NCBI RefSeq assembly: GCF_900109945.1
Contig: NZ_FOBX01000009.1
Location: forward strand, 62,001-126,000
Direction: 5' to 3'
DNA from: Bradyrhizobium sp. OK095
GTDB taxonomy: Bacteria; Pseudomonadota; Alphaproteobacteria; Rhizobiales; Xanthobacteraceae
Length of the DNA: 64,000 nt
In this document: positions 51,757-60,982 of the stretch, in pieces
How the letters are laid out: each line of letters starts with the position of its first letter
Numbering within the stretch: the first letter of the stretch is position 1
Notes under the pieces: model-generated
The model's database searches: none
What the model was told of the DNA's origin: nothing
What the model saw: the letters and a program-made list of their open reading frames with translations, nothing else
Position numbers and translations under genes: made by a program

Positions 51757-52734
51757 TCACTGCCGCAGGAACGCCTCGAGCCTGGCGAACAGCGGGTTCT
51801 CCCGGTCGAACACGTAGTCGAGCGAAACCACCGAGACGGTTTCGGCGCCGTGCTCGCGCAGGAAGCTCGCCAGCGCGTAGAGCTGGCCCGGCGGGCAGTG
51901 CAGCGTCAGCATGCCCGACGAGGTCGGCCCGCCGAACGGGGTCTCGACGCCGAAACGGCTGTGGGCCTCAGTGAGCAGCGCCGCATCGCACTGCCGGAAG
52001 CGGGTCCGGACCTCACGGTATTTGTTGGCCCGCGCGCGTGCTGCGATGTGGTCGAGGATAATTCGCGCGGTCTCGCGCGCCTGCGGCGACCAGTCGGCGT
52101 CTTTCGAGGCGACCAGATTGGCCTGGCTGCGCAGGATCACGCCGTCGTCGAGCACCCGGAGGCCGTTGGCGGCGAGCGTCGCGCCTGTGGTGGTGATGTC
52201 CACGATCAACTCGGCGGCGCCTGCGGCCGGCGCCCCTTCGGTCGCGCCCGTGCTTTCGACGATGCGGTAATCGGTGATGCCCTGGCTCTGGAAGAAGGCG
52301 CGGGTCAGGTTGATGAACTTGGTCGCGACCCGCATCCGCGTGTGGTGCTGCTCGCGGAAGCCGGTGGTGACGTCGTCGAGATCGGCCATGGCGCGGACAT
52401 CGATCCACGCCTGCGGCACCGCGACGACGACGTCGGCATAGCCGAAGCCGAGCCCTTCGATCAGCGACACGCGCTTGTCGGCATCCGCGATGTTCTCGCG
52501 CACCAGGTCCTCGCCGGTGACGCCGAGATGCGCGAGCCCGCGGGACAGTTGCGAGGCGATCTCGCTGGCCGAGAGATAGGCGACCTCGACATTGTCGAAG
52601 CCTGCGAGCGTGCCGCGATAGTCGCGGGCGCCGCCGGCTTTCGACAGCTTCAGCCCGGCCCGGGCGAAGAAGGCTTCGGTGTTTTCCTGGAGGCGGCCCT
52701 TGGAGGGAACGGCCAGAACGAACGGCGCGCTCAT
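51757..52734 (-). CDS. hisG: ATP phosphoribosyltransferase catalytic subunit HisG
   Basis: The 325-residue protein opens FVLAVPSKGRLQENTEAFFA and has AELIVDITTTGATLAANGLRV, the PRPP-binding segment of HisG. It is longer than short-form HisG (about 210-230): the C-terminal SSGMLTLHCPPGQLYALASF and EHGAETVSVVSLDYVF look like an ACT-type regulatory domain of the long form. Yet it sits 3 bp after hisZ, the partner normally needed by short HisG. It catalyses the first step of histidine synthesis, joining ATP and PRPP. The hisZ-hisG order and spacing show one transcript. Confidence 0.93.
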   Translation of the reverse strand: MSAPFVLAVPSKGRLQENTEAFFARAGLKLSKAGGARDYRGTLAGFDNVEVAYLSASEIASQLSRGLAHLGVTGEDLVRENIADADKRVSLIEGLGFGYADVVVAVPQAWIDVRAMADLDDVTTGFREQHHTRMRVATKFINLTRAFFQSQGITDYRIVESTGATEGAPAAGAAELIVDITTTGATLAANGLRVLDDGVILRSQANLVASKDADWSPQARETARIILDHIAARARANKYREVRTRFRQCDAALLTEAHSRFGVETPFGGPTSSGMLTLHCPPGQLYALASFLREHGAETVSVVSLDYVFDRENPLFARLEAFLRQ

Positions 52735-52737
52735 GAC

Positions 52738-53889
52738 TTAAGCTCCCACCTTGCGGCCGATCCGGGTCAGCGCGTCCACCCAGACCGAGAAGCCGACCGC
52801 CGGGATCGGCTCGACTGAACCGAGCTGGGTCATCAGCCCATCGTAGCGGCCGCCGGCGACCAGCGGCTCGGCGCCGTTGCCGCGGTGATGCAGCTCGAAT
52901 TCGAAGCCGGTGTAATAGTCGAGGCCGCGCCCGAACGCGGTCGAAAAGCGCGTCTGCTTCACATCGACGCCGCGCGCCGCCATGAAGCCGACCCGGCTCT
53001 CGAACTGGTCGATGGCAGCAGCGAGGTCGAGTTTTGCGTCATTGGTGAGTGCGCGCAGCTCGGCGATGGCGTCGTCCGGGTTGCCTGCAATTGACAGGAA
53101 GCGCTTGAGCACGTCGATCGCCTCGCGCGGCAGCGCGCCGCCCTTCAGCGTCGACTGCTCGAGAAAGCGGTCGGCGATCTCGGCCGTGGTGCGGCCGCCG
53201 ACATTGGTGGTCCCGGCGATCGACATCAGATCTGTGACGAAGGCGAGCGCCGCCTTGCGGTCGGAGCCGGCGAGTGCCGCCAGCACGCCCTCATATTCGC
53301 TGCGGGTCGCGGTGGTCGCGGCCGCGAGCCGCTCCAGATCCTGCTCCAGGCTGATCTTGCGGTTGAAATCCTTGACCAGGCGGCGGCGCCAGACCGGATA
53401 GAGATTGAGTGCGTCGAGCAGCGCATTGAACAGCGCCACGTCGCCGGTGCGGATCTCGACGTCGCGGACACCGAAGGCCGCGGTCGCCTCCAGCGCCAGC
53501 GCCAGCATCTCGGCATCGGCCGCGGCGCGGTCCTGACGACCGAAGGACTCGATGCCGGCCTGAAGGAACTCGCTGGCTTGGCCGCTGCGGTATCGGAACA
53601 CCGGGCCCAAATAGCTGAACCCGGCCGGCAGGCCGGCGCGGCCCGAGGCGAGGTAATCACGCGCCACCGGGATGGTCAGGTCCGGGCGCAGGCAGAGCTC
53701 GTCGCCGGAGAGGTCCGTGGTCAGATACAGGCTCTTGCGGATGTCCTCGCCCGAGAGGTCCAGGAACGGCTCGGCCGGTTGCAGGATCGCGGGCTCGGCC
53801 CTGACATAGCCGGCCTGCGCGAACGACAACAGCAGCGTATCCGCCCAGGCGGCGGAGCCGGCAGCATTTGAGGTGGCAGTCGCGGTCAT
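52738..53889 (-). CDS. hisZ: ATP phosphoribosyltransferase regulatory subunit HisZ
   Basis: ATG 53889 gives 383 residues. It is a histidyl-tRNA-synthetase-like protein without the catalytic tRNA/ATP site: LDLSGEDIRKSLYLTTDLSG, ELCLRPDLTIPVARDY (motif 2 region) and AFGRGLDYYTGFEFEL with VAGGRYDGL (motif 3 neighbourhood) match HisZ. HisZ holds HisG in an octameric complex and conveys histidine feedback. hisG follows after 3 bp on the same strand. No upstream attenuator leader is apparent between hisZ and the next gene. Confidence 0.93.
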   Translation of the reverse strand: MTATATSNAAGSAAWADTLLLSFAQAGYVRAEPAILQPAEPFLDLSGEDIRKSLYLTTDLSGDELCLRPDLTIPVARDYLASGRAGLPAGFSYLGPVFRYRSGQASEFLQAGIESFGRQDRAAADAEMLALALEATAAFGVRDVEIRTGDVALFNALLDALNLYPVWRRRLVKDFNRKISLEQDLERLAAATTATRSEYEGVLAALAGSDRKAALAFVTDLMSIAGTTNVGGRTTAEIADRFLEQSTLKGGALPREAIDVLKRFLSIAGNPDDAIAELRALTNDAKLDLAAAIDQFESRVGFMAARGVDVKQTRFSTAFGRGLDYYTGFEFELHHRGNGAEPLVAGGRYDGLMTQLGSVEPIPAVGFSVWVDALTRIGRKVGA

Positions 53890-54134
53890 CACAGGGGTCC
53901 ATCGTCCCGGTGGAACCGGGCAGGGAAAGGGCAAGGGGAGGCGAGCGAATTGGCGCAGCCCTTAGCATGGCCGGAAAGCGGTTTCGACCTCCAAAGGATC
54001 AATCGCTTAACGGCTTTGGAAGTCAGGGAGCATCGACCCCGTCAAAAGCGCTTGAGGTATTTAATTACCATAAGAAGCGCGCTCGACACACAACCCGGAC
54101 GGATCGAGGCATGATGAGAAGAGGTGCTTCGCTT

Positions 54135-54353
54135 TTATTCAGTTCGGCCACGGACGTCTCCGGGCGCTTCTCCAACTGAGGCATCGGTTGAGATGAAGGC
54201 GAGCTCTGCGGCATCGGACGCAGCCTCATTCGCGAGTTGCTCTGCCAGTTCGAGAATTCTCTGCCTTCTGCCTGGGTCGGTGATGCCGAGAAATGCTTTG
54301 ATGAGCTCCAGTTCCTCGCGTTGCCGCACGTCCGATACAAATTTGCCGTCCAT
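54135..54353 (-). CDS. Small hypothetical helical protein
   Basis: I chose ATG 54353 (72 residues; AGGA ten bases upstream); an ATG six bases earlier and a TTG 33 bases earlier are alternatives. The product MDGKFVSDVRQREELELIKA continues FLGITDPGRRQRILELAEQL, a compact helix pair seen in small rhizobial proteins of unknown function, followed by an acidic disordered tail. It is in a lower-GC stretch with the next two regulators, on the opposite strand. Function unknown. Confidence 0.6.
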   Translation of the reverse strand: MDGKFVSDVRQREELELIKAFLGITDPGRRQRILELAEQLANEAASDAAELAFISTDASVGEAPGDVRGRTE

Positions 54354-54614
54354 GACCATGGCATCCTGCGCGATGGCCGGCTGCAAGGAGCCGGCTTCTT
54401 CGAAGCCGCTAGATACGGTCGTCGCGGATTAAAGTTTCGGCGGCCGATCGCAAATTGTTTTGACGCACGCGCCTCGACGCACCTGCAACAACAGGCCCCA
54501 CGTCACAATGAGAAATTGAGGACGATAGGCAAGTCGTCGCATACTCATTCTGGGTATGGCGGATAATCCGTTCGCTGCTGCCTTCGTTTACACTGTGAAT
54601 GTTGGTTTCGATTC

Positions 54615-55133
54615 ATGCGCAATGATTCAGATGTTATCCGGACGGTCTCGCGACATACGCTGGCCTATATGCTGTTCTCGATCAGCGAGATGTTCCGGCA
54701 CTACGACGAATTCGACCCGCTGGACCTTCTGATCGTTCATGCGATTCTCAACGCGAACGTCATCAATGTGATGAACGATCCGTCGCTGGACGAGCAATTC
54801 TCCAGCATCCATGCGGTCGAGCCGGATGTGATCAAGCAGGGGGTGTCCCGGGCAGCACTCTCTCGCTTTCTCAGCCTGCCGCTCGAGACAGTGCGCCGTC
54901 GCGTGGCGGGACTCAAACGGCGAAAGATTCTCGCCGAGACCAAGGCCGGGCTGATCGTGACCGAGCAGAACTTATTCAGGTTTGGAAACAACCACGAACT
55001 TCAGAAGACGAACATGCTGCTGCTGACAAAACTCCTCCGCGACCTCAAGCGCTCCGGCATCAATGGGCCGGATGATCTGCGAGCTTCCAAGGAAACTTCC
55101 AAGGGCGCCGCATCGCCGCGAAAAGCGAAGTAA
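54615..55133 (+). CDS. Predicted winged-helix protein of unknown function
   Basis: The 172-residue product has an N-terminal helical bundle (TLAYMLFSISEMFRHYDEFD; DPLDLLIVHAILNANVINVM) and, at about 80-115, a MarR/HTH-like segment VSRAALSRFLSLPLETVRRR VAGLKRRKIL with a wing ETKAGLIVTEQN. The C-terminus is Lys/Ser-rich. It looks like a DNA-binding regulator with an uncharacterised sensing domain. Lower GC than average. It precedes an AraC gene by 34 bp on the same strand; the two may be co-transcribed. I cannot name the family. Confidence 0.7.
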   Translation: MRNDSDVIRTVSRHTLAYMLFSISEMFRHYDEFDPLDLLIVHAILNANVINVMNDPSLDEQFSSIHAVEPDVIKQGVSRAALSRFLSLPLETVRRRVAGLKRRKILAETKAGLIVTEQNLFRFGNNHELQKTNMLLLTKLLRDLKRSGINGPDDLRASKETSKGAASPRKAK

Positions 55134-55167
55134 GCGGCACAATTTCAGGACAGGGCTGGACTGCTGA

Positions 55168-56112
55168 ATGTCATTCCAACGTCTCAAGCCGTCCCCAGCC
55201 CTCGAACTCGAATCGTATGACGTCGATCATTTCGACGAGAGTGAGAGATATGCCGGCGCATCCAGCATGCCACTGTCTGCCGGAGCGACTGCGAGCATGC
55301 GCGCACGGCTCAACCTGCCGACCTTGACCCTGTCTCTGCTGAAAACCTTCCCGCGGATCGTTCGCGGCTATCAGTTGACGAATGCCGCCGCCGTGGTGGT
55401 GCCAATGGATCATGTGACCTCTTCCCGTATCAACGGGCAATCCATTGGCAGTTCCATTGTCATTCTCACGGGCGCTTCCGATTGCCTGGTGTATGAGCCG
55501 GTGGGTCGTCTGATGGCCGTTGTCTATTTCAGTCCGCCCGCGCGCGAACCCTGGGCTCAGCTGAGTGATGGCTATCATTTGCTGAACCCGGCAGCTGACG
55601 CGCTCGTCTCGCTGTGCGGCTTGATCTCAACGACGCTTGAAACGGCAGCAAATGACCCGGGCTTCCTGAATGGACCGGCTTCGCAAGGGCTCGTTGAACA
55701 GGCCCTGCTTGGCAGAATGGATGCAGCACTTCGTAGCAGCGTGAAGAGCAGACCTGCGCCGCCTGCGACGGATGGCTATCGGCGGATCGTTCTGAACATG
55801 GAAAGATTGATCCGGCGCGATCTGATGATCTGGCACAAGACGACAGAACTGGCGGAGCAGACGGGAGTGTCGGTTCGGACTCTCCAGAGTGCGACGCAGG
55901 CGATCTGCGGCATGAGCCCGCATCGCTACAGCCGGGTCCTGCGCCTTTGGTCGGTGCGCAAGCAGCTGCGGATCGGCCCGGCAAGACGTAGTGTAAAGTC
56001 CTGCGCGATTGCGCACGGCTTTTGGCATTTGAGCGAGTTCGCGGCGAGCTACAGGACGGCTTTCGGAGAGCTGCCGTCCGAGACCATGCATCGATCGATG
56101 CGAGGGGAGTAG
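55168..56112 (+). CDS. AraC family transcriptional regulator
   Basis: The 314-residue protein has a long N-terminal domain without a cupin signature (residues 1-200, with RIVRGYQLTNAAAVVVPMDH), then a C-terminal AraC DNA-binding domain: TTELAEQTGVSVRTLQSATQ (first HTH), CGMSPHRYSRVLRLW, and SCAIAHGFWHLSEFAASYRT for the second HTH. The first HTH helix is shorter than in most AraC proteins. The N-terminal part resembles the sensing half of the AraC_binding_2 family (as in XylS-like). The gene follows the winged-helix gene; targets are unknown. A dispersed repeat lies right after the stop. Confidence 0.85.
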   Translation: MSFQRLKPSPALELESYDVDHFDESERYAGASSMPLSAGATASMRARLNLPTLTLSLLKTFPRIVRGYQLTNAAAVVVPMDHVTSSRINGQSIGSSIVILTGASDCLVYEPVGRLMAVVYFSPPAREPWAQLSDGYHLLNPAADALVSLCGLISTTLETAANDPGFLNGPASQGLVEQALLGRMDAALRSSVKSRPAPPATDGYRRIVLNMERLIRRDLMIWHKTTELAEQTGVSVRTLQSATQAICGMSPHRYSRVLRLWSVRKQLRIGPARRSVKSCAIAHGFWHLSEFAASYRTAFGELPSETMHRSMRGE

Positions 56113-56131
56113 GCAAGGGGGGAGAGCAGCC

Positions 56132-56235
56132 TAAAGCGCGATGAGATTGGGATGAATCGTCATCGCGCTTTAGGTTGTTGTTTGCGCATGATCTTTTCGG
56201 AAAACCGCTTCGCACTTTTCCGGATCATGCTCTAG
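56132..56235. repeat. Intergenic palindromic repeat supplying the rsmE stop
   Basis: TAAAGCGCGATGA (56132-56144) is inverted at 56160-56172; from there to 56235 a second dyad has GCATGATC/GATCATGC arms around a core rich in GGAAAA/TTTTCC. I recognise it as a dispersed repeat of Bradyrhizobium-like and other Rhizobiales genomes (from memory). Its right end contains the TAG of rsmE at 56232-56234. Confidence 0.75.
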
Positions 56236-57002
56236 CCGCTCCCGCCTCCCCAATCGCCCAGCACCGCCTGCACCAGTGCCAGCGCCGCCACCGCGGCCGT
56301 ATCGGCGCGCATGATCCGGGGGCCGAGGGCCAGCCGCAGGATTTTCGGCTGCCGCAGCAACAGCGCCCGCTCTTCCTCGGCAAAGCCGCCTTCGGGGCCG
56401 ATCAGCACGTCGATACCAATTCTGCCTTGGTCATGCCCGGCCTCGCGGGCGTCTTGCAGGCTCTGAATGGGGTTTTGGACCTCCGCCGCCTCATCGCAGA
56501 AGATCAGCAACCGCCCTGCGGCGCGCTGGCTGAGGTAGCGCTCCAGCGGCACCGGCTCGGCCACAGCGGCGATGCTGAGGATGCCGCATTGCTCCGCCGC
56601 CTCGACCACATTGGCGCGCATCCGCTCGGTGTTGACCCGGGAAGCCTGGGTGAACCGCGTGAGGACCGGCTGAAGCGCAGCGGCGCCCATCTCGATGGCC
56701 TTTTGGACCATGTAATCCAGCCGGGCGTGCTTGAGCGGGGCAAAGACGTAGGCGAGGTCGGGGAGCCGGTCCTGGGGCCGGGTCTGCTGGAGGATGAGGA
56801 GCCCGTCCGGCCGCTTGCGGCCCTCGATGGCGGCTTGCCACTCTCCGTCGCGGCCGTTGAACGCCAAAACCTCGGCCCCGGCGGCAAGCCGCAGCACATT
56901 GCCGAGATAATTGCTCTGGTCACGGTCGAGCGGGATCCTGGCGTCTTGGGCCAGGGGGGCATCGATAAACAGCCGGGGGGCGCGAAAATCGTGGGAGGGC
57001 AT
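56232..57002 (-). CDS. rsmE: 16S rRNA (uracil(1498)-N(3))-methyltransferase
   Basis: ATG 57002 gives 256 residues, starting PSHDFRAPRLFIDAPLAQDA after Met. The N-terminal PUA-like part is followed by the SPOUT-fold domain: KAIEMGAAALQPVLTRFTQA, the SAM-binding knot VLIGPEGGFAEEE, and LRLALGPRIMRADTAAVAAL, where R-x-x-T-A is the RsmE signature. It methylates U1498 in the 16S rRNA decoding region. The start is before a 211 bp gap from the next divergent gene. Frames further upstream are not convincing. Confidence 0.93.
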   Translation of the reverse strand: MPSHDFRAPRLFIDAPLAQDARIPLDRDQSNYLGNVLRLAAGAEVLAFNGRDGEWQAAIEGRKRPDGLLILQQTRPQDRLPDLAYVFAPLKHARLDYMVQKAIEMGAAALQPVLTRFTQASRVNTERMRANVVEAAEQCGILSIAAVAEPVPLERYLSQRAAGRLLIFCDEAAEVQNPIQSLQDAREAGHDQGRIGIDVLIGPEGGFAEEERALLLRQPKILRLALGPRIMRADTAAVAALALVQAVLGDWGGGSG

Positions 57003-57213
57003 CGTCCAAAGGTCCAATTTGCGGCCGTTCTTAACCCAAACCGGTACTTTTGGGGGTAAATATCGCCGAATTGGTGCGTCCGTGCGCCGCGCTCTTGCCC
57101 TATTCGACGGGTTGTTAAGCGCCGGCGGGAATCGTAAAAACGCGAACACGCTGGTTGCGCTTCAATTGGGAAGGCGCCGAGCCCCGTAAGCTCCTGCCGG
57201 AGAGACTATCTTG

Positions 57214-57873
57214 ATGATCCGTCATTTGATGGTTCCAATCACCGCCGCCATGGTCACCATGGGTGCTGTGGGCGCCTATGCCCAGGGTTTCCCTGCGCCG
57301 CTGCCGGGCCAAGCCGCACCCAGTTCCGCGTTCCCGCCCGTGAACGGTTCGGCGCCGAGCGCCTCGGTCGGTACGGCCCCGCAAGGGTCCTTCCCCGTGA
57401 ATGGCGCCGCGCCCATGGGCGGCGCCGGCGCTTTCAGTGCGGCTCCCCCGACGCAAGCCGGTCCCGGCGAGGACTGCACGAAGGCGTTCGTGCCGCTGCG
57501 CGAAGAGGCCGAAAAACGCGGCAAGATGATCAAGGCCGCGAGCGATCGTCACGCGACGCCGGACGAAGCCTGCAAGCTGTTCAAGAATTACAGCCAGGCC
57601 GAATTCAAGATGATGAAATACGTCCAGGCCAATTCCGCCAAATGCGGAATCCCGCCACAGGTTGGCGACCAGCTGCAGGCCAGCCACAAGAACACCGAGG
57701 CCACGCAGGCCAAGGTCTGCAACGTTGCGCAGCAGATGCAGCAGCAGCCGCGCGGTCCGGCCGGCCCGTCGCTGAGCGAGGTTCTCGGTTCGGGCTCGGC
57801 GCCTGAGGCCAATGCCGGCAAGAAGGGTGGCAGCACCTTCGACACGCTCAACGGCAACGTCCTCACCCGATGA
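57214..57873 (+). CDS. Secreted hypothetical protein with conserved Cys domain
   Basis: ATG 57214 gives 219 residues (a TTG directly before it would add one Met). The signal peptide is cut near YAQ. A Pro/Ala/Gly-rich linker follows, then, from about 85, a helical domain with four Cys: GEDCTKAFVPLREEAEKRGK, DEACKLFKNYSQAEFKMMKY, NSAKCGIPPQV and AKVCNVAQQM. The pattern suggests two disulfides. The tail is Gly/Ser-rich. The stop overlaps the ubiA start by 4 bases, so both are probably in one transcript. Function unknown. Confidence 0.75.
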   Translation: MIRHLMVPITAAMVTMGAVGAYAQGFPAPLPGQAAPSSAFPPVNGSAPSASVGTAPQGSFPVNGAAPMGGAGAFSAAPPTQAGPGEDCTKAFVPLREEAEKRGKMIKAASDRHATPDEACKLFKNYSQAEFKMMKYVQANSAKCGIPPQVGDQLQASHKNTEATQAKVCNVAQQMQQQPRGPAGPSLSEVLGSGSAPEANAGKKGGSTFDTLNGNVLTR

Positions 57874-58802
57874 GCGACGCCAGCGCCCGCGTTGCCGATT
57901 CCACCGGCAACTGGGTCGATACGCTCGCGCCGCAATGGGCGCGGCCTTATCTGCGATTGTCGCGCTTCGATCGTCCGATCGGCTCATGGCTGCTCCTGAT
58001 GCCATGCTGGTGGTCGGCGGCGCTTGCTGCCGGCATCGCGCATGACACGAGCCGCCTGCCGCTCACCATCATCCTGTTCTTCATCGGCGCCTTCGCGATG
58101 CGCGGGGCAGGCTGCGCCTGGAACGACATCACCGATCGCGACCTCGACGCCAAGGTCGAGCGCACCCGCTCGCGGCCGCTGCCCGCGGGGCAGATCAGCG
58201 TGACGCAGGCGCTGGCCTTCCTGGTCGCGCTGGCGCTGGCCGGCCTCGTCGTGCTGCTCCAGTTCAACCGCTTTGCCGTCGTGACCGGCGTCGCCTCGCT
58301 CGTGGTCGTCGCGATCTATCCCTTCATGAAGCGCGTCACCTGGTGGCCGCAGGTCTTCCTCGGGCTTGCCTTCTCATGGGGCGCGCTGATGGGCTTTGCC
58401 GTCACCTTCGGCCGGATCGACGTCACAGCGCTGGTGCTCTATGCCGGGTCGATCGCCTGGGTGATTGGCTATGACACCATCTACGCGCACCAGGACGCCG
58501 AAGACGACGCGCTGATCGGCGTCAAGTCCACCGCGCGCCTGTTCGGCGCGCATACGCACCAGGCGCTGATCCTGTTCTATGGCTTGGCGGTGATGCTGAT
58601 CGGCGTCGCGCTGGCGTCAAGCGATGTACGCTGGCCGGCCTGGCTCGGGCTTGCGGCCTTCGCCGCGCATCTGGCCTCGCAGATCGTGCGCTTGAGGATC
58701 GACGATCCAGATCTGTGCAAGCGCCTGTTCTATTCGAACAAATATGCGGGGGCGCTGCTGTTTGCGGGATTGCTGGTGGACGCGGTGACGCGGGCGGCGT
58801 AG
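57870..58802 (+). CDS. ubiA: 4-hydroxybenzoate octaprenyltransferase
   Basis: The 310-residue membrane protein has the UbiA prenyltransferase signatures: an N-rich-motif NDITDRDLDAKVERTRSRPL (about 85-104) and DTIYAHQDAEDDALIGVKST near 205-224, the two Asp-rich Mg-prenyl diphosphate sites. About seven membrane segments. It joins an all-trans polyprenyl diphosphate to 4-hydroxybenzoate in ubiquinone synthesis. The ATG overlaps the stop of the preceding secreted-protein gene (57870-57873). Convergent with the DUF6101 gene, 8 bp between. Confidence 0.94.
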   Translation: MSDASARVADSTGNWVDTLAPQWARPYLRLSRFDRPIGSWLLLMPCWWSAALAAGIAHDTSRLPLTIILFFIGAFAMRGAGCAWNDITDRDLDAKVERTRSRPLPAGQISVTQALAFLVALALAGLVVLLQFNRFAVVTGVASLVVVAIYPFMKRVTWWPQVFLGLAFSWGALMGFAVTFGRIDVTALVLYAGSIAWVIGYDTIYAHQDAEDDALIGVKSTARLFGAHTHQALILFYGLAVMLIGVALASSDVRWPAWLGLAAFAAHLASQIVRLRIDDPDLCKRLFYSNKYAGALLFAGLLVDAVTRAA

Positions 58803-58810
58803 CTGCCCGC

Positions 58811-59326
58811 TCAATTCCGCGCGATGATCTCGCGTTCGCGGTGAACCGACAGCTCGCGTGCGACACCGGCGCGGCGGCGCATCAAAAATTTCGGACGGCG
58901 GTCGCGGATTGCATTGGCGCGGCGACGGCGGGCTGCGGGCTTGCGCGCACCTTCGTCCAGCTGCGGAAGCGCGAAGAGCTCGCTCCAGACAGCCCAGGCC
59001 TCGGCGAGCTCGTCGCCGTCGGCGCTGACCAGCAGCGGAACGGAGAGCGAGGGATCGCGGTGCACGAGGACGAGGGTCTGGTCCTCGTCATTGCCGCGCA
59101 GCGCGACGCCGGTGAAGTCGCTGACGCGGACGTTGATTGCCATGCGCATGCCGCGGACGGCACGGCGCAGCACGACGCGCTCGCGATGAAGCTCGATCTG
59201 CCTGGTGTAGCCGTCGGCGCGCGGATCATGCGCATCGAAGCGGACCGGAAGGGAAAGGGGGTCGAGCCGCAGGGAGCGGCTCGACCCGGCGGGGTTGGCC
59301 CCGCATGTTGATGTTTGACGCCTCAC
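58811..59326 (-). CDS. DUF6101 family protein
   Basis: The 171-residue product starts with GTG at 59326. Conserved stretches are SLRLDPLSLPVRFDAHDPRA, VLRRAVRGMRMAINVRVSDF and the Arg-rich end (RDRRPKFLMRRRAGVARELS). The family is a conserved alphaproteobacterial protein of unknown function, often near ubiA or pmbA; the basic C-terminus might bind nucleic acid or membrane. It is convergent with ubiA. I rely on recall for the family name. Confidence 0.8.
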   Translation of the reverse strand: MRRQTSTCGANPAGSSRSLRLDPLSLPVRFDAHDPRADGYTRQIELHRERVVLRRAVRGMRMAINVRVSDFTGVALRGNDEDQTLVLVHRDPSLSVPLLVSADGDELAEAWAVWSELFALPQLDEGARKPAARRRRANAIRDRRPKFLMRRRAGVARELSVHREREIIARN

Positions 59327-59590
59327 GGCTTTAGTTCTCCCCGCCAGGATTATGTTCCCGGTCGATGCGAGGACCTTAGCGCGCGGCTTTCGGAAACCGC
59401 TTAAAAAGGCTGGTTAACCCAGCGTCACCGGCGGTCATGATTGACAAGAGCTTGGCGCGCATGATTGACGAGACGTTGCGCAGGTCCCGCGAATCTGAGC
59501 TTTTGACAGGCTGAAAATGCTTGAAGTCCGCACCATCAGGGCACATCTGTGGGTTCCGGTCCCGAACCCCGCCCCAACAGGATTTCGTTT

Positions 59591-60982
59591 GTGAACCCTT
59601 CACCAAGCTCGACGCTTTCGCCAAAAGCCAAGTCCGACCTGTTCGATCAGTCCGCGCTGTCCGATCTCGCGCAGCGGCTGGTGGAGGCGGCAAAGCGCGC
59701 CGGCGCCGATGCGGCCGATGCAGTCGCGGTGCGCGGCATCTCGCAAGGCGTCGAGGTGCGCGACGGCCGTGTCGAGGAATCCGAGCGCTCCGAGGGCGAC
59801 GATGTCGGCCTGCGCGTGCTGGTCGGTCGGCGCCAGGCCGTGGTCTCGACCAACGACGCCAGCGGCGATGCCGTCACCAAGCTCGCCGAGCGCGCGGTGG
59901 CGATGGCGCGCGTCGCGCCCGACGACAAATATGTCGGCCTCGCGGACCCATCGCTGCTCGCACGCGATTTCCCCGATCTCGACCTGCTCGATCCCAATAT
60001 TCCCGCAACCAGCGAGCTCGAGCGCCGCGCGCTCGAGGCCGAAGCGGCCGCGCTCGCCGTCAAGGGCGTGAGCAAATCCGGCGGCGCCTCGGCCTCCGCT
60101 GGCATGGGCGGCATGGTGCTCGTCACCTCGACCGGCTTCCACGGCTCCTATCTGCGCTCCAGCCAGGGCATCTCGGCCACCGCCATTGTCGGCGAAGGCA
60201 CCGGCATGGAGCGCGATTACGATTTCACCTCGGCGCCGCATGGCAGCGATCTGCTCTCGCCCGAAATCGTCGGCCGCTCCGCCGGCGAGCGCACCGTGGC
60301 GCGCGCCAATCCGCGCAAGGTCGAGACCTGCAAGGTGCCGGTCGTATTCGATCCCCGCGTCGCCGGCTCGCTGGTCGGCCATGTCGTCGGCGCCATCAAC
60401 GGCGCCTCGATCGCGCGCAAGACCAGCTTCCTCAAGGACAAGCTCGGCCAGCAGCTGTTTTCGAAGAACATCCGCATCATCGACGACCCCCTGCGCAAGC
60501 GCGGTCTGCGCTCGCAGACCTTTGACGCCGAGGGCGTCGCCGTGAAGAAGACCGCGCTGATCGACGAGGGCGTGCTGACGACCTGGCTGCTCGACTGCGC
60601 TACCGCGCGCGAGCTCGGCCTTGCCACCACCGGCCACGCTCATCGCGGCGTCTCGTCCTCGCCCTCGCCCGGGCCGTACAATCTGCATCTCGAACCCGGC
60701 ACACTGAGCCCGGCCGAGCTGATCTCCGACATCAAGCAGGGCTTTTACGTCACCGATCTGATCGGTTCGGGCGTCAACGGCGTCACCGGCGATTACAGCC
60801 GCGGCGCCTCCGGCTTCTGGATCGAGAACGGCGAGCTCACCTATGCCGTCAGCGAAGTCACCATCGCAGGCCACCTGTTCGAGATCTTCAAGTCGATGCA
60901 GCCGGCGAACAATCTCGAATTCCGCTACGGCGTCAATGCGCCGACGGTGCGCATCGAGGGTTTGACGCTTGGCGGACGTTGA
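59591..60982 (+). CDS. pmbA: TldD/PmbA family metalloprotease subunit
   Basis: GTG 59591 gives 463 residues. The core has GVSKSGGASASAGMGGMVLV, VVFDPRVAGSLVGHVVGAIN and SSSPSPGPYNLHLEPGTLSP, and the LIGSGVNGVTGDYSRGASGF segment. This is PmbA (TldE); paired with TldD it makes the TldD/E protease that degrades unfolded peptides and processes microcin B17-like substrates. The HExxxH zinc site is in TldD, not here. No tldD is in this window. The stop overlaps the next reading frame by 14 bases. Confidence 0.92.
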   Translation: MNPSPSSTLSPKAKSDLFDQSALSDLAQRLVEAAKRAGADAADAVAVRGISQGVEVRDGRVEESERSEGDDVGLRVLVGRRQAVVSTNDASGDAVTKLAERAVAMARVAPDDKYVGLADPSLLARDFPDLDLLDPNIPATSELERRALEAEAAALAVKGVSKSGGASASAGMGGMVLVTSTGFHGSYLRSSQGISATAIVGEGTGMERDYDFTSAPHGSDLLSPEIVGRSAGERTVARANPRKVETCKVPVVFDPRVAGSLVGHVVGAINGASIARKTSFLKDKLGQQLFSKNIRIIDDPLRKRGLRSQTFDAEGVAVKKTALIDEGVLTTWLLDCATARELGLATTGHAHRGVSSSPSPGPYNLHLEPGTLSPAELISDIKQGFYVTDLIGSGVNGVTGDYSRGASGFWIENGELTYAVSEVTIAGHLFEIFKSMQPANNLEFRYGVNAPTVRIEGLTLGGR

